DNA of 64,000 nucleotides. Source: Zeimonas sp032027205. Its GTDB lineage: Bacteria; Pseudomonadota; Gammaproteobacteria; Burkholderiales; Burkholderiaceae_E. Positions 52,942-62,334 of this stretch are shown here, in pieces. The number at the start of each line of letters is the position of its first letter. The stretch's first letter is position 1. Position numbers and translations under genes: made by a program. The notes under the pieces were generated by a model. The model had not been told where the DNA came from, did not search any database, and saw only the letters and a program-made list of their open reading frames with translations. The stretch covers positions 2,150,112 through 2,214,111 of the forward strand of contig JAVSMN010000001.1 of assembly GCA_032027205.1 (NCBI GenBank), read 5' to 3'.

Positions 52942-53427
52942 CTACGCCGGCACGTGTCGCGCCGGGAGCGCGTCCATGTCGCTGTGCGTGAGGTGCCCGA
53001 CCGTCAGTCCAAGCACATAACCCAGCACCAGGAACCCCGGCCCCGACCTGACCCTGCCCGGCCCCATCGCTTCGAGCCGTTTGCGGATGGTCTTCAACTC
53101 GTCGAGCATCACCTGATGCTCCTCGCAATGCTCGGCGCAGTGCGCATAGGCGATGCCGACGAACTGCTTCTCCTCGTACTCGAAATGCGCAGCCAACACG
53201 CTGGCGAGCTTGTCCGCGAGGTCTTTCAGCCGCTGCAGGTCACCTCGCCGTTGCCAGATGTCGCAGACCTCGAGCGCAACGTCGAAGATTTCCTCGTGCT
53301 GGGCGTCGGGCTGGGGCTGATCTACCTTGTAGTGGTCGCCCCAGGCAATCAGGCGCCTCAGGTTGATCGTGCTCTGGCCGAGCGGGCCCGACTGGATGCC
53401 AAGCAGACTGCCTGGTATCGGGTTCAT
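52942..53427 (-). CDS. Bacteriohemerythrin
   Basis: This 161-residue oxygen-binding di-iron protein has all seven canonical ligands with the right spacing: H44 (DAQHEEIF), H81 and E85 (HFEYEE), H100 and H104, H145 and D150 (HLTHSD). The N-terminal Trp follows LIAWGDHY. Bacteriohemerythrins sense, store or deliver oxygen, often in microaerobic bacteria. The ATG at 53427 follows GGAGG and overlaps the stop of a small upstream frame (ATGA). It converges with the HAD gene. Confidence 0.92.
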   Translation of the reverse strand: MNPIPGSLLGIQSGPLGQSTINLRRLIAWGDHYKVDQPQPDAQHEEIFDVALEVCDIWQRRGDLQRLKDLADKLASVLAAHFEYEEKQFVGIAYAHCAEHCEEHQVMLDELKTIRKRLEAMGPGRVRSGPGFLVLGYVLGLTVGHLTHSDMDALPARHVPA

Positions 53428-53582
53428 TCCAGCCTCCATTGATCCAGATTGTCGAGCAGGTCCAACGCCGCGAAGAGCCGGCGGCGCGTCTCCTCGCTGT
53501 CGACACGATCAATGTTGATTTCCTTGCGGCAGTTCCGATGGTAATCCCATCTGGAAATTGCGAATGGCGCTTCTCGGCGCAC
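53424..53582 (-). CDS. Possible small protein coupled to the hemerythrin gene
   Basis: A 52-codon frame from a GTG at 53582 ends in an ATGA overlap with the hemerythrin start. Its C-terminus is protein-like (RKEINIDRVDSEETRRRLFA, LLDNLDQWRLE), but I do not recognise a family and the GTG lacks a clear ribosome site. It fills most of the gap to dctM. It could be a real micro-protein or the worn-down end of a longer gene. Confidence 0.35.
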   Translation of the reverse strand: MRREAPFAISRWDYHRNCRKEINIDRVDSEETRRRLFAALDLLDNLDQWRLE

Positions 53583-53605
53583 GCGCTGAGAGCGATGCGT
53601 GTGCC

Positions 53606-54922
53606 CTACGGCACCAGCACGTTCGGCAGCCACGTGCCCATGCCCGGCCACGCCATCAGCAGCGCCAGCACGAACAACTCGAGCAGCAGGAACGGCATCG
53701 CCGCGCGGTAGACGTCGCCCAGCGTGATGTGCGGCGGCGCCACGCCCTTCATCACGAACAGCAGCAGCCCGAAGGGCGGGGTGAGGAAGCTGATCTCCAT
53801 CGTCAGCAGGTACAGCACGCCCAGCCACAGCAGGTCGATGTCGACGGCCTTGGCCAGCGGGACGAAGAACGGCACGGTGATCATCAGCATGCTGACCTGG
53901 TCGACGAAGCAGCCGAGGAACAGCAACACCAGCACCATCGCGACGACGATCATGAACGGCGACAGGCCCGACTCGGAGACCAGCGCGACCAGTCCGTTGG
54001 TGGCACCGGAGAACGCAAGGATCTGTGCGAAGGTGATCGACGCGACGATGATGAACAGGATCATCACGCTGATCTTCGCCGTCTCGACGAGCGAGACCTG
54101 CAGGTTGCGCCCATCGAGCGCGCGGTAGCCGAGCGCGGCGATCGCCGAGGCGACGCAGCCGAGCGCGGCCGACTCGGTGGGCGTCGCGATGCCGGCGACC
54201 AGGCTGCCGACGACGGCGAGGAAGATCAGCGAGAGCGGAACGACGTCGACGACGAAGGGGCGGTAGCGCGCCCAGCCGGTGGCGCTGGTCGCGTCCTCGC
54301 GCGGTGCGCGCGACGGGTCGCGCACGCAGACGAAGATGATGTAGCCGATGAACAGCACCGCCATCAGCAGTGCCGGCAGCACGCCGGCGATCAGCAGCTT
54401 AGAGATCGACATGCCGGCGAGACTGCCGAGCAGCACGGCGAGCGCCGACGGCGGGACCAGCATCGCGATGCCGCCGGTGGCCATGATCGGGCCCATCGCG
54501 ATGCGCGGGTCGTAGCCGCGGCGTAGCATGTCGGGCAGCAGCGCGCTGCCGAGCATCGCCGTGTTGGCCATCGACGAACCGGACAGCGCCGCGAAGACGG
54601 TGCCGCCGATGACGCTGACGATCGGCAGTCGGCCCGGGACGCGCGAAATCATCCGTTCGATCGCGTTGATCGCACGGAACGCAACGCCGGTGTGCAGCAG
54701 CAGCTCGCCCATCAGGATGAACAGCGGGATCGGCGCGAGCGAATAGTTGGTGAGTGCGGTGACCGAGTTGCGCACCATCTGCATCAGCCCCGCGTCGCCG
54801 CCAAGGAAGACCATCGCGCCGACGATGTTCACCGCGAAGAACGCGAAGGCGACCGGCAAACCGAGCAGCAGCAGCCCGACCAGCACGCCGAGCAGCAAGA
54901 ACAGCGCTTCCTGCCAGGGCAT
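53606..54922 (-). CDS. dctM: TRAP transporter large permease (DctM)
   Basis: This 438-residue membrane subunit of a tripartite ATP-independent periplasmic transporter has about 12 helices. Family stretches include LPVAFAFFAVNIVGA, PLFILMGELLLHTGVAFRAI, MANTAMLGSALLPDMLRRGY, and ATPTESAALG. It uses the ion gradient to import the solute delivered by DctP. It is last in the dctP-dctQ-dctM operon, 21 bases after dctQ. Confidence 0.95.
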   Translation of the reverse strand: MPWQEALFLLLGVLVGLLLLGLPVAFAFFAVNIVGAMVFLGGDAGLMQMVRNSVTALTNYSLAPIPLFILMGELLLHTGVAFRAINAIERMISRVPGRLPIVSVIGGTVFAALSGSSMANTAMLGSALLPDMLRRGYDPRIAMGPIMATGGIAMLVPPSALAVLLGSLAGMSISKLLIAGVLPALLMAVLFIGYIIFVCVRDPSRAPREDATSATGWARYRPFVVDVVPLSLIFLAVVGSLVAGIATPTESAALGCVASAIAALGYRALDGRNLQVSLVETAKISVMILFIIVASITFAQILAFSGATNGLVALVSESGLSPFMIVVAMVLVLLFLGCFVDQVSMLMITVPFFVPLAKAVDIDLLWLGVLYLLTMEISFLTPPFGLLLFVMKGVAPPHITLGDVYRAAMPFLLLELFVLALLMAWPGMGTWLPNVLVP

Positions 54923-54943
54923 CGTCTGGTTCCTTCGTCCGAG

Positions 54944-55435
54944 TCAGAGGTCGAGCGTCTGGTGCGCCGTTTGGCGCTGGCCAAGGCGGATCGCGAACTC
55001 GATCGCCAGCAGCAGCGACGCGAAGGGCATCACGACGAACACCCACCATTCGGGGAAGACGACCGCCTTGAGCACCATGCTGCCCTGCTGCCAGGCGGCT
55101 ATCGTCACGCGCGTCGAGTAGACGAGCAGCACCAGCGAGATCGCCAGCCCCATTGCGTCGGCCAGGCGACCGACCCTGCGCCGCGCGCGCGCGGGCAGCG
55201 CGCCGACGGCGAAATCCACCTGTACGTGTCCGCCCTTGCGCAGCACCCAGGGCGCGGCGACGAAGGTGGTGACGAAGAGCGCGTACTCGACGACGTCGAC
55301 GAGGCCGCGCACGCTCTCGCCGAAGACATTGCGCACGAAGACGTCGTACGTGGTGGCGAGCGCGATCAGCGCGAAACCCACGCCTGCGGCGAGGCCGCAG
55401 AGATCGAGCAGGCGCCGGTACAGCGTCGCGATCAT
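54944..55435 (-). CDS. dctQ: TRAP transporter small permease (DctQ)
   Basis: This 163-residue protein has four membrane helices. It shows the DctQ pattern: DVFVRNVFGESVRGLVDVVEYAL, WVLRKGGHVQVDF and a final helix WWVFVVMPFASLLLAIEFAI. It scaffolds the large permease. The start lies 10 bases after the dctP stop. Confidence 0.93.
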   Translation of the reverse strand: MIATLYRRLLDLCGLAAGVGFALIALATTYDVFVRNVFGESVRGLVDVVEYALFVTTFVAAPWVLRKGGHVQVDFAVGALPARARRRVGRLADAMGLAISLVLLVYSTRVTIAAWQQGSMVLKAVVFPEWWVFVVMPFASLLLAIEFAIRLGQRQTAHQTLDL

Positions 55436-55445
55436 CGCTCTCCGT

Positions 55446-56414
55446 TCAGGGGGCGAGCAGCTTGCGCAACTCGTCGGCGTGCTTCGGCGCGATCTCCTTC
55501 ACGTACGCCCAGCCCGCTTCCTGCGCCGTCGAGTTCCACTTGTCGAGCTCGGCGCCCTTCAGCGTGATCGTCTGGATTCCGGCTTCGGCCTGGCGCTTGC
55601 GCTCGGTGGCGTTGATCTCGGCGTTCAGCGCATTGCGCTCCTCGACCCATTGCGCAGCCTTCGTCAGCACGTCGCGCTGCGCGTCGGTGAGCTTCTTCCA
55701 GCGGTCGAGGTTGACGAGGATGTTCACGTCGACCTGGTAGAAACCGGGATCGACGCGGTACTTGGTCTTCTCCTGCCAGCCCAGGTCGAAGATGCCCTGG
55801 ATCGGCCAGCCGTAGCCGTCGACGACGCCGCGCTCGAGCGCCGTGTACACCTCGCCGGGCGCCGTCTGCACGAGGTTCGCACCGAGCGCCGCGAAGAACG
55901 CGCGGTAGATCGGCGTGACGCGGATCGTCAGGCCCTTCAGGTCGGCCTTCTCGACCGGTTTGTTCACGTACAGGTGGAACGGCACGCCGTCGCCGGTGCG
56001 GGCCAGGTACCAGGTGTTCATCTTCTCGTTGTGCAGCTTGTTCAGGTACTCCCAGGCGCCGCTCTTCCGCTGCTGCTGGATCGGCTGGGTGGCGAGCTTC
56101 AGCGCCTCGGCTTCGGGCATCAGGTTCGTGTAGAACGCGCTCGTCACGTTGGCGATGTCGACGACGCCCGACTTGACCGCGTTGCCGACCTCGAACGGCG
56201 GCATCGCCTTCGGTCCGCCGATGTACTGGATCTGGATCACGCCCTTGCCGTCGGCGTTGACCTTCTGGATGAAGTCCTCGAAGGGCTTGGCGAAGGCGGT
56301 TCCTTCCTGGAACGCGTTGACGCCGCGCAGCGTGACCTGCTGCGCCCATGCGCCGGCGCTCGCGCACACGGCCAGCGCCCCGGCGAGCGCGCGAATCATC
56401 CACGATCGTTGCAT
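55446..56414 (-). CDS. dctP: TRAP transporter substrate-binding protein (DctP)
   Basis: This 322-residue periplasmic protein has a signal peptide (about residues 1-24, ALAGALAVCASAGAWA). The body matches the DctP fold: GGPKAMPPFEVGNAVKSGVVDIA, LKGLTIRVTPIYRAFFAALGA with the conserved substrate-carboxylate Arg, and PGEVYTALERGVVDGYGWP. The ligand is probably an organic or 2-oxo acid. The nearby 2-oxoacid oxidoreductase suggests a link, but this is inference. Start ATG 56414 follows GAGGAG. Confidence 0.92.
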   Translation of the reverse strand: MQRSWMIRALAGALAVCASAGAWAQQVTLRGVNAFQEGTAFAKPFEDFIQKVNADGKGVIQIQYIGGPKAMPPFEVGNAVKSGVVDIANVTSAFYTNLMPEAEALKLATQPIQQQRKSGAWEYLNKLHNEKMNTWYLARTGDGVPFHLYVNKPVEKADLKGLTIRVTPIYRAFFAALGANLVQTAPGEVYTALERGVVDGYGWPIQGIFDLGWQEKTKYRVDPGFYQVDVNILVNLDRWKKLTDAQRDVLTKAAQWVEERNALNAEINATERKRQAEAGIQTITLKGAELDKWNSTAQEAGWAYVKEIAPKHADELRKLLAP

Positions 56415-56586
56415 GACTCTCCTCTCTCTTTCGGCTTGTTCGATTCGGTGGGGCAGTATATCCACTCGGCAAGTGCCGATCGGGATGCATTGCGGCGCGG
56501 AGTGGGCGCTTCGTGGTCGACGGTCCGCTCGTCGGGGTGGCGGGGCGGCACGCTAAACTGTCCGGTTCCACTTCGTCTGCGCAATC

Positions 56587-58062
56587 ATGATCCACGCGAC
56601 TCTCCGGCCGTCGACGCCGGGGCCGCAACCGGGACGAGCGGCGCGTGCCAGGTTGGGTGCGGCATCGCTGCTCGCCTGCGCAGCGCTCGCTCTGATGCTC
56701 GCGCTCGCGCTCGGCGGTTGCGCGGTCTCGCCTCCGCCGGCGCGCGCGCCCGAACTCGCTACGGCAATCTGGTCCGCACCGCTGCCGCACGGCGGCAGCG
56801 CCGAATCGCTCGCCGACTGGTGGTCGCGCTTCGACGATCCTGCGCTCGCGCAACTGATCGATCGCGCGCAGCGCCAGAACCCGACGCTCACGCAGGCGGC
56901 GCAGCGCATCGTCGAGGCGCGCGCAAACGCGCGCATCGCCGGCGCGGCGCTTGCGCCGACGTTGCAGGCGAATGCAAGCGCCACGCGCGGCAACACCCTG
57001 ATGATCGGCGCCGGGCTTCCCGCAGCCACGACGATGAGCAGCGCGACGCTCGATGCGCGCTGGGAGGTGGACCTCTTCGGCGCGGCGCGCAACCGCGAGG
57101 CGGCTGCGCTCGCGCGCGTCGAAGGCAGCCGCTGGCAGTGGCACGACGCGCGCGTGAGCCTCGCCGCCGAGGTCGCCGACGCGTACGTCGGGCTGCGCAT
57201 GTGCGAAGCGCTCGCCGACCTGTTCGACGCGCAGGCGCAATCGCTTGCGACCACCGAATCGCTGACCGCACGCAAGACCGACGAGGGTTTCGCCGCGCCC
57301 GCCGATCTCGCGCTCGCCCGTGCAACGGCCGCCGAGGCACGCTCGCGCGCGACGGCACAACGCGCCGATTGTGATGTCGCGCTCGGCCAGCTCGCCATGC
57401 TCACCGCACAACCGGCTGCGTCGTTGCGCGCGTCGCTGACATCCCGGCGCGCGCAATTGCCCGAACCGCCTGACTTCGCCGTCGATTCCGTGCCGGCGCG
57501 GGTGCTCTCGCAGCGGCCCGACCTCGCGGCGGCCGAGCGCGCGGCGATCGCTGCGGCGGCCGAGGTGGGCGCCGCGCAGGCCGACCGCTTTCCGCGGCTC
57601 GCGCTCGCCGGATCCATCGGCCGGTCGGCATTGCACTTCGCCGGGCAGACGCTGACCGGTTCGACGTGGTCGTTCGCGCCGTCGCTTGCCGCGTCGCTGT
57701 TCGACGCCGGGCGACGCGTGGCGGGCGTCGACGCCGCGCGCGCGAGGCTGGCGATCGCCGAGGCCGACTGGCGCGTGCGTGCGCTCGCCGCCGTGCGCGA
57801 GGTCGAGCAGGCGCTGGTGCGGTTGGACGCGGCCGATCGCCGGCTCGACGATGCGCGTCGCGCCGTCGACGGTTATCGCTCGTTCCTCGACGCGGCGAGC
57901 GCGCAATGGGAGGTCGGGGCCGGCAGCCTGCTCGACCTGGAGCAGGCGCGGCGCAACGCGCAGAACGCGAGCGCCACGCTCGTGCAGACGCGGCGCGAAC
58001 GCGTTTCGGCGTGGCTCGCGCTGTACAAGGCGGTCGGCGGCGACTGGACTGCCACGGAATGA
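56587..58062 (+). CDS. RND efflux outer-membrane factor lipoprotein (NodT/OprM family)
   Basis: This 491-residue TolC-like channel has a lipoprotein signal (ALMLALALGGC, lipid cysteine C45), the family WWSRFDDPALAQLIDRAQ and two repeated coiled-coil halves (NPTLTQAAQRIVEARANARI, and later SLLDLEQARRNAQ). RPDLAAAERA marks the second repeat. It would form the exit duct for the MFP and RND pump encoded directly downstream. The next gene starts 8 bases after its stop. Confidence 0.92.
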   Translation: MIHATLRPSTPGPQPGRAARARLGAASLLACAALALMLALALGGCAVSPPPARAPELATAIWSAPLPHGGSAESLADWWSRFDDPALAQLIDRAQRQNPTLTQAAQRIVEARANARIAGAALAPTLQANASATRGNTLMIGAGLPAATTMSSATLDARWEVDLFGAARNREAAALARVEGSRWQWHDARVSLAAEVADAYVGLRMCEALADLFDAQAQSLATTESLTARKTDEGFAAPADLALARATAAEARSRATAQRADCDVALGQLAMLTAQPAASLRASLTSRRAQLPEPPDFAVDSVPARVLSQRPDLAAAERAAIAAAAEVGAAQADRFPRLALAGSIGRSALHFAGQTLTGSTWSFAPSLAASLFDAGRRVAGVDAARARLAIAEADWRVRALAAVREVEQALVRLDAADRRLDDARRAVDGYRSFLDAASAQWEVGAGSLLDLEQARRNAQNASATLVQTRRERVSAWLALYKAVGGDWTATE

Positions 58063-58069
58063 CGAGCGC

Positions 58070-59251
58070 ATGACGAAGAACCGTAGGACCGTCCTCGGCG
58101 GCATCGCGGTCGCCACCGCGATCATTGCCGGAGCACTGGCGTGGACGTCGTCGCCCGGCGACGATCGCGCGCTCGAAGCCAGCCGCGGACACCCGGACGA
58201 GGCGGCCGCCGGAGCGGGGGCGGCCGCGCCCCTGCAACATGCGGGCGCATCCGGCGCCACGCGGCCGGCGCTCACCGTCACGACGACGACGCCGCGCGAG
58301 GAATCGTGGCCGATCACGGTCGCTGCCAACGGCAGCGTCGCCGCCTGGCAGGAGATCGTCATCGGCAGCGAGGTGAGCGGCTTGCGCTTGGCGGAGGTCC
58401 TCGTCAACGTCGGCGATCGGGTGCGACGCGGCCAGTTGCTCGCGCGGCTGTCGGACGACACCGTGCAGGCCGAGCGTGCGCAGATCCGCGCGGCGCTCGC
58501 CGAAGCCGAAGCGACGCTCGCCGACGCGAATGCAAACGCCGAGCGCGCGCGTCGACTCGACAGGAGCGGCGCGATCAGCGCACAGCAGATCGAGCAGTAC
58601 CGCACGGCCGCGCAGACTGCACGCGCGCGCGTCGAAGCGCAGCGCGCGCGCCTGCAGGCACAGGAGGTGCGCTTGTCGAACACGCGCATCCTCGCGCCTG
58701 ACGACGGCATCGTCTCGGCGCGCAGCGCGACGATGGGGTCGGTCGTGCAACCGGGCGCCGAACTCTTCCGCCTCATCCGTGGCGCGCGGCTCGAATGGCG
58801 CGCGGAGGTTCCCGGCGCAGAACTCGCGCGGGTGAAGCCTGGTCATCGGGTCACGCTCACGGGCGCCGACGGAACGACGATCGAAGGGCGCGTGCGCGTC
58901 GTCGCACCCACCGTCGATCTGCAGACCCGCATGGGCCTGGTCTACGTCGACCTGCCGGAGCCCGGTTCGGCGCGCGCCGGGATGTTCGCGCGCGGAACGA
59001 TCGCGCTGGGCGAGGCGCCGGCGCGCACGATCCCGCAGTCGGCGCTCGCGCTGCGCGAAGGCTTCGCCTATGTGTTTCGCGTCGGCCCCGGCGACAAGGT
59101 CGTGCAGGTGAAGGTTGCCGTCGGACGACGCATCGGCGATCGCGTCGAGATCGTCGATGGCCTCGCCGACGATGAACGCATCGTCGACTCGGGCGTCGGC
59201 TTTCTCGTCGACGGCGACCTCGTCCGCATCGTCGAGCGCGCGCCGTCATGA
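58070..59251 (+). CDS. RND efflux membrane-fusion (periplasmic adaptor) protein
   Basis: This 393-residue adaptor has an N-terminal signal or anchor (about residues 8-25), a Gly/Ala-rich spacer, and then the biotinyl-lipoyl/coiled-coil hairpin (GSEVSGLRLAEVLVNVGDRV, long helices 130-205) and beta-barrel domains. DGIVSARSATMGSVVQPGAELF is the usual lipoyl second half. It joins the inner-membrane pump to the outer-membrane channel. Its stop overlaps the start of the pump gene (ATGA). Confidence 0.92.
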   Translation: MTKNRRTVLGGIAVATAIIAGALAWTSSPGDDRALEASRGHPDEAAAGAGAAAPLQHAGASGATRPALTVTTTTPREESWPITVAANGSVAAWQEIVIGSEVSGLRLAEVLVNVGDRVRRGQLLARLSDDTVQAERAQIRAALAEAEATLADANANAERARRLDRSGAISAQQIEQYRTAAQTARARVEAQRARLQAQEVRLSNTRILAPDDGIVSARSATMGSVVQPGAELFRLIRGARLEWRAEVPGAELARVKPGHRVTLTGADGTTIEGRVRVVAPTVDLQTRMGLVYVDLPEPGSARAGMFARGTIALGEAPARTIPQSALALREGFAYVFRVGPGDKVVQVKVAVGRRIGDRVEIVDGLADDERIVDSGVGFLVDGDLVRIVERAPS

Positions 59252-62200
59252 GCTGGAACGTCTCGGCGTGGTCGATCCGAAATCCAACGCCGTCGGTGCT
59301 GCTCTTCCTGCTGCTCACTTTCGCCGGGCTGCTGTCGTTCCAGGCGATGAAGGTGCAGAACTTCCCCGATATCGACCTGCCCACCGTGACGGTGACCGCA
59401 TTGCTGCCGGGGGCGAGCCCCGCGCAGCTGGAGACCGAGGTCGCGCGCAAGATCGAGAACGCGGTGGCCACCGTGCAGGGCGTCAAGCACATCTACACGC
59501 GGCTGCAGGACGGCGCGGCGACGATCACCATCGAGTTCCACCTCGAGAAGCCGACGCAGCAGGCCGTGGATGATGTGCGCGCGGCGGTTTCGCGCGTGCG
59601 CGCCGACCTGCCCGGCGACCTGCGCGACCCGGTCGTCACGCGGATGGATCTCGCCGGGCTGCCGATCCTCACGTACACGATCGCCTCCGAGCGCCGCGAC
59701 GACGAGGCGCTGTCCTGGTTCGTCGACAACACGGTGAGCAAGGCGCTGCTTGCGGTGCCTGGCGTCGGCGCCGTGGCGCGCGTGGGCGGCGTGACGCGCG
59801 AGATCGCGGTCGAGCTCGATCCGCACCGGATGCTGGCGATCGGCGCGACGGCCGCCGACGTCTCGCGGCAGTTGCGGCGCATCCAGCAGGACGCGCCGGG
59901 CGGTCGAACCGACATCGGCAGCGCCGAGCAGTCGGTGCGCACGATCGCCACCGTCGCTTCGGCCGACGAGCTCGCGCGCATGTCGATCGCGCTGTCCGAC
60001 GGACGCAGCGTGCGGCTCGCCGACATCGCCAGCGTGCGCGACACGGTCGCCGAGCGCCGCTCGGCGGCGCTGCTCGACGGCGCGCCCGTCGTCGGTTTCG
60101 AGGTCACGCGCAGCCGCGGCGCCGGCGAGGTCGAGGTCGCCGAAGGCGTGCGCGCGCGGCTCGCGGCGCTGGAGGCGGAGCACCCCGACCTGCGCGTGGC
60201 CGAGGCGGTGAATTTCGTCGCGCCGGTCGAGGACAATTACGAGGGATCGCTGCGCCTGCTCTACGAGGGCGCCGCGCTGGCGGTGATCGTCGTCTGGTTT
60301 TTCCTGCGCGACTGGCGCGCGACCTTCGTCGCGGCCACCGCGCTGCCGCTGTCGATCATTCCGGCCTTCGCCGGCATGTACCTGTTCGGCTTCTCGATCA
60401 ACGTCGTCACGCTGCTGTCGCTGTCGCTCGTCGTCGGCATCCTCGTCGACGACGCGATCGTCGAGATCGAGAACATCATGCGCCACCTGCGCAGCGGCAA
60501 GACGCCGTATCGCGCGGCGATGGAGGCGGCCGACGAGATCGGGCTCGCCGTCATCGCGACCACCTTCACGCTGATCGCGGTGTTCCTGCCCACCGCTTTC
60601 ATGAGCGGCGTGGCCGGACGCTTCTTCGTGCAGTTCGGCTGGACGGCGTCGCTGGCGGTGTTCGCGTCGCTCGTCGTCGCTCGCATGCTCACGCCGATGA
60701 TGGCGGCGTACATCCTGAAGCCCGATCGTCCGCACGATGACGGCCGCATCATGCGCGGCTACCTGCACGCCGCGCGCTGGAGCCTGCAGCATCGCGCCGT
60801 CGCGACGATCGCGGCGGCCGTGTTCTTCGCCGGGTCGCTGTTGCTCGTTCCGCTGCTGCCCACCGGATTCATGCCGCCCGACGACCTTTCGCAGACGCAG
60901 GTGCATGTCGAGTTGCCGCCGGGCAGCACCTTCGAGCGCACGCTGGCCGCGGCCGAGCAGGCGCGCGCGCTCGTACAGCGCAATGCGCATGTGGTGCGCG
61001 TCTACACCGCGGTCGGCGGCGGTTCGGCCGGTGGCGACCCGTTCATCCCGCAGGGCGTCGCCGAAGTCCGCAAGGCGACGCTCACGCTGGACCTCACGCC
61101 GCGCGAGCAGCGGCGCGGCACGAGCAAGCAGGAGATCGAAGGTGAACTGCGGCAGGCGCTGGCCGCAGTGCCCGGCGCGCGCATCGAGGTCGGGCTGGGC
61201 GGCTCGAGCGAGAAGTACATTCTCGTGCTGGCGAGCGAGGACGGCGACGCGCTCGCGCGCCACGCGGCGATCGTCGGGCGCGAGCTGCGCACGCTGCCCG
61301 GCATCGGCAACGTCGTGTCGACGTCGAGCCTGGCGCGGCCAGAGGTCATCGTGCGGCCCGACTTCCAGCGCGCGGCCGACCTCGGCGTCACGTCGGCGTC
61401 GATCGCCGACACGCTTCGCATCGCCACCGCCGGCGACTACGACCAGGGGCTGGCCAAGTTGAACCTCTCGCAGCGCCAGGTGCCGATCGTCGTGCGGCTG
61501 GACCCGGCGGCGCGCGAGGACCTCGCCTTGATCTCGCGGCTCGCGGTGCCCGGCGCGCGTGGGCCGGTCGCGCTCGACAACGTCGCCGACGTGTCGATCG
61601 GTAGCGGCCCTGCGCAGATCGATCGCTACGATCGCCTTCGCAACATCAACTTCCGCATCGAACTCAACGGCCAGCCGCTCGGCGAGATCGAAAAGAAGGC
61701 GCTCGCGTTGCCCAGCCTGCGCGAGCTGCCGCCCGGAATCCTGCAGCGCACCGTCGGCGACGCCGAGGCGATGGCCGAACTCGGGCGCAGCTTCGCGATC
61801 GCGATGCTCACCGGCGTGCTGTGCATCTACGTCGTGCTCGTGCTGCTGTTCCGCGACTTCGTGCAGCCGGTGACGATCCTCGTCGCGCTCGTGCTGTCGG
61901 TGCCCGGCGCCTTCCTCGCGCTATGGATCGCCGGCCTGTCGATCTCGATGCCGTCGATGATCGGCCTGATCATGCTGATGGGCATCGCGACGAAGAACTC
62001 GATCCTGCTCGTCGAGTACGCGATCATGGCGCGGCGCGACCGCGGCATGACGCGGCTCGATGCGCTGCTCGACGCCTGCCACAAGCGCGCGCGCCCGATC
62101 GTGATGACGACGGTGGCGATGGGCGCCGGCATGACGCCGATCGCGATCGGGTGGGGCGTCGATCCGAGCTTTCGCTCGCCGATGGCGATCGTCGTCATCG

Positions 62201-62331
62201 GCGGGCTGGTCACCTCGACTTTCCTCAGCCTGCTGGTCGTGCCGGTGGTGTTCACCTACGTGGACGACGCGGTGCAGGCGCTGCACCGGTGGTGGCGTCG
62301 CGGCGTGCCGGCAGGAAGCACTTCCCGGTAA
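59248..62331 (+). CDS. RND-family efflux pump, inner-membrane permease (AcrB/MexF superfamily)
   Basis: This 1027-residue proton-driven exporter has twelve membrane helices, two large periplasmic loops and the conserved proton-relay pair in TM4 (GILVDDAIVEIENIMRH). The N-terminus WSIRNPTPSVLLFLLL and the C-terminal MGIATKNSILLVEYAIM are family-typical. The pattern (QNFPDIDLPTVTV, ARKIENAVATVQGV) is closer to the uncharacterised MdtB/C- or NolG-like branch than to AcrB. The substrate is unknown. The operon order is outer-membrane factor, adaptor, pump. Confidence 0.93.
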   Translation: MSWNVSAWSIRNPTPSVLLFLLLTFAGLLSFQAMKVQNFPDIDLPTVTVTALLPGASPAQLETEVARKIENAVATVQGVKHIYTRLQDGAATITIEFHLEKPTQQAVDDVRAAVSRVRADLPGDLRDPVVTRMDLAGLPILTYTIASERRDDEALSWFVDNTVSKALLAVPGVGAVARVGGVTREIAVELDPHRMLAIGATAADVSRQLRRIQQDAPGGRTDIGSAEQSVRTIATVASADELARMSIALSDGRSVRLADIASVRDTVAERRSAALLDGAPVVGFEVTRSRGAGEVEVAEGVRARLAALEAEHPDLRVAEAVNFVAPVEDNYEGSLRLLYEGAALAVIVVWFFLRDWRATFVAATALPLSIIPAFAGMYLFGFSINVVTLLSLSLVVGILVDDAIVEIENIMRHLRSGKTPYRAAMEAADEIGLAVIATTFTLIAVFLPTAFMSGVAGRFFVQFGWTASLAVFASLVVARMLTPMMAAYILKPDRPHDDGRIMRGYLHAARWSLQHRAVATIAAAVFFAGSLLLVPLLPTGFMPPDDLSQTQVHVELPPGSTFERTLAAAEQARALVQRNAHVVRVYTAVGGGSAGGDPFIPQGVAEVRKATLTLDLTPREQRRGTSKQEIEGELRQALAAVPGARIEVGLGGSSEKYILVLASEDGDALARHAAIVGRELRTLPGIGNVVSTSSLARPEVIVRPDFQRAADLGVTSASIADTLRIATAGDYDQGLAKLNLSQRQVPIVVRLDPAAREDLALISRLAVPGARGPVALDNVADVSIGSGPAQIDRYDRLRNINFRIELNGQPLGEIEKKALALPSLRELPPGILQRTVGDAEAMAELGRSFAIAMLTGVLCIYVVLVLLFRDFVQPVTILVALVLSVPGAFLALWIAGLSISMPSMIGLIMLMGIATKNSILLVEYAIMARRDRGMTRLDALLDACHKRARPIVMTTVAMGAGMTPIAIGWGVDPSFRSPMAIVVIGGLVTSTFLSLLVVPVVFTYVDDAVQALHRWWRRGVPAGSTSR

Positions 62332-62334
62332 TCG

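Noticed and set aside
55432..58776. 1114-codon minus-strand frame across dctP, the outer-membrane factor and the adaptor gene
   Set aside because: It is antisense to three recognised genes, its composition is Arg/Ala/Ser-rich, and it crosses a divergent promoter region.
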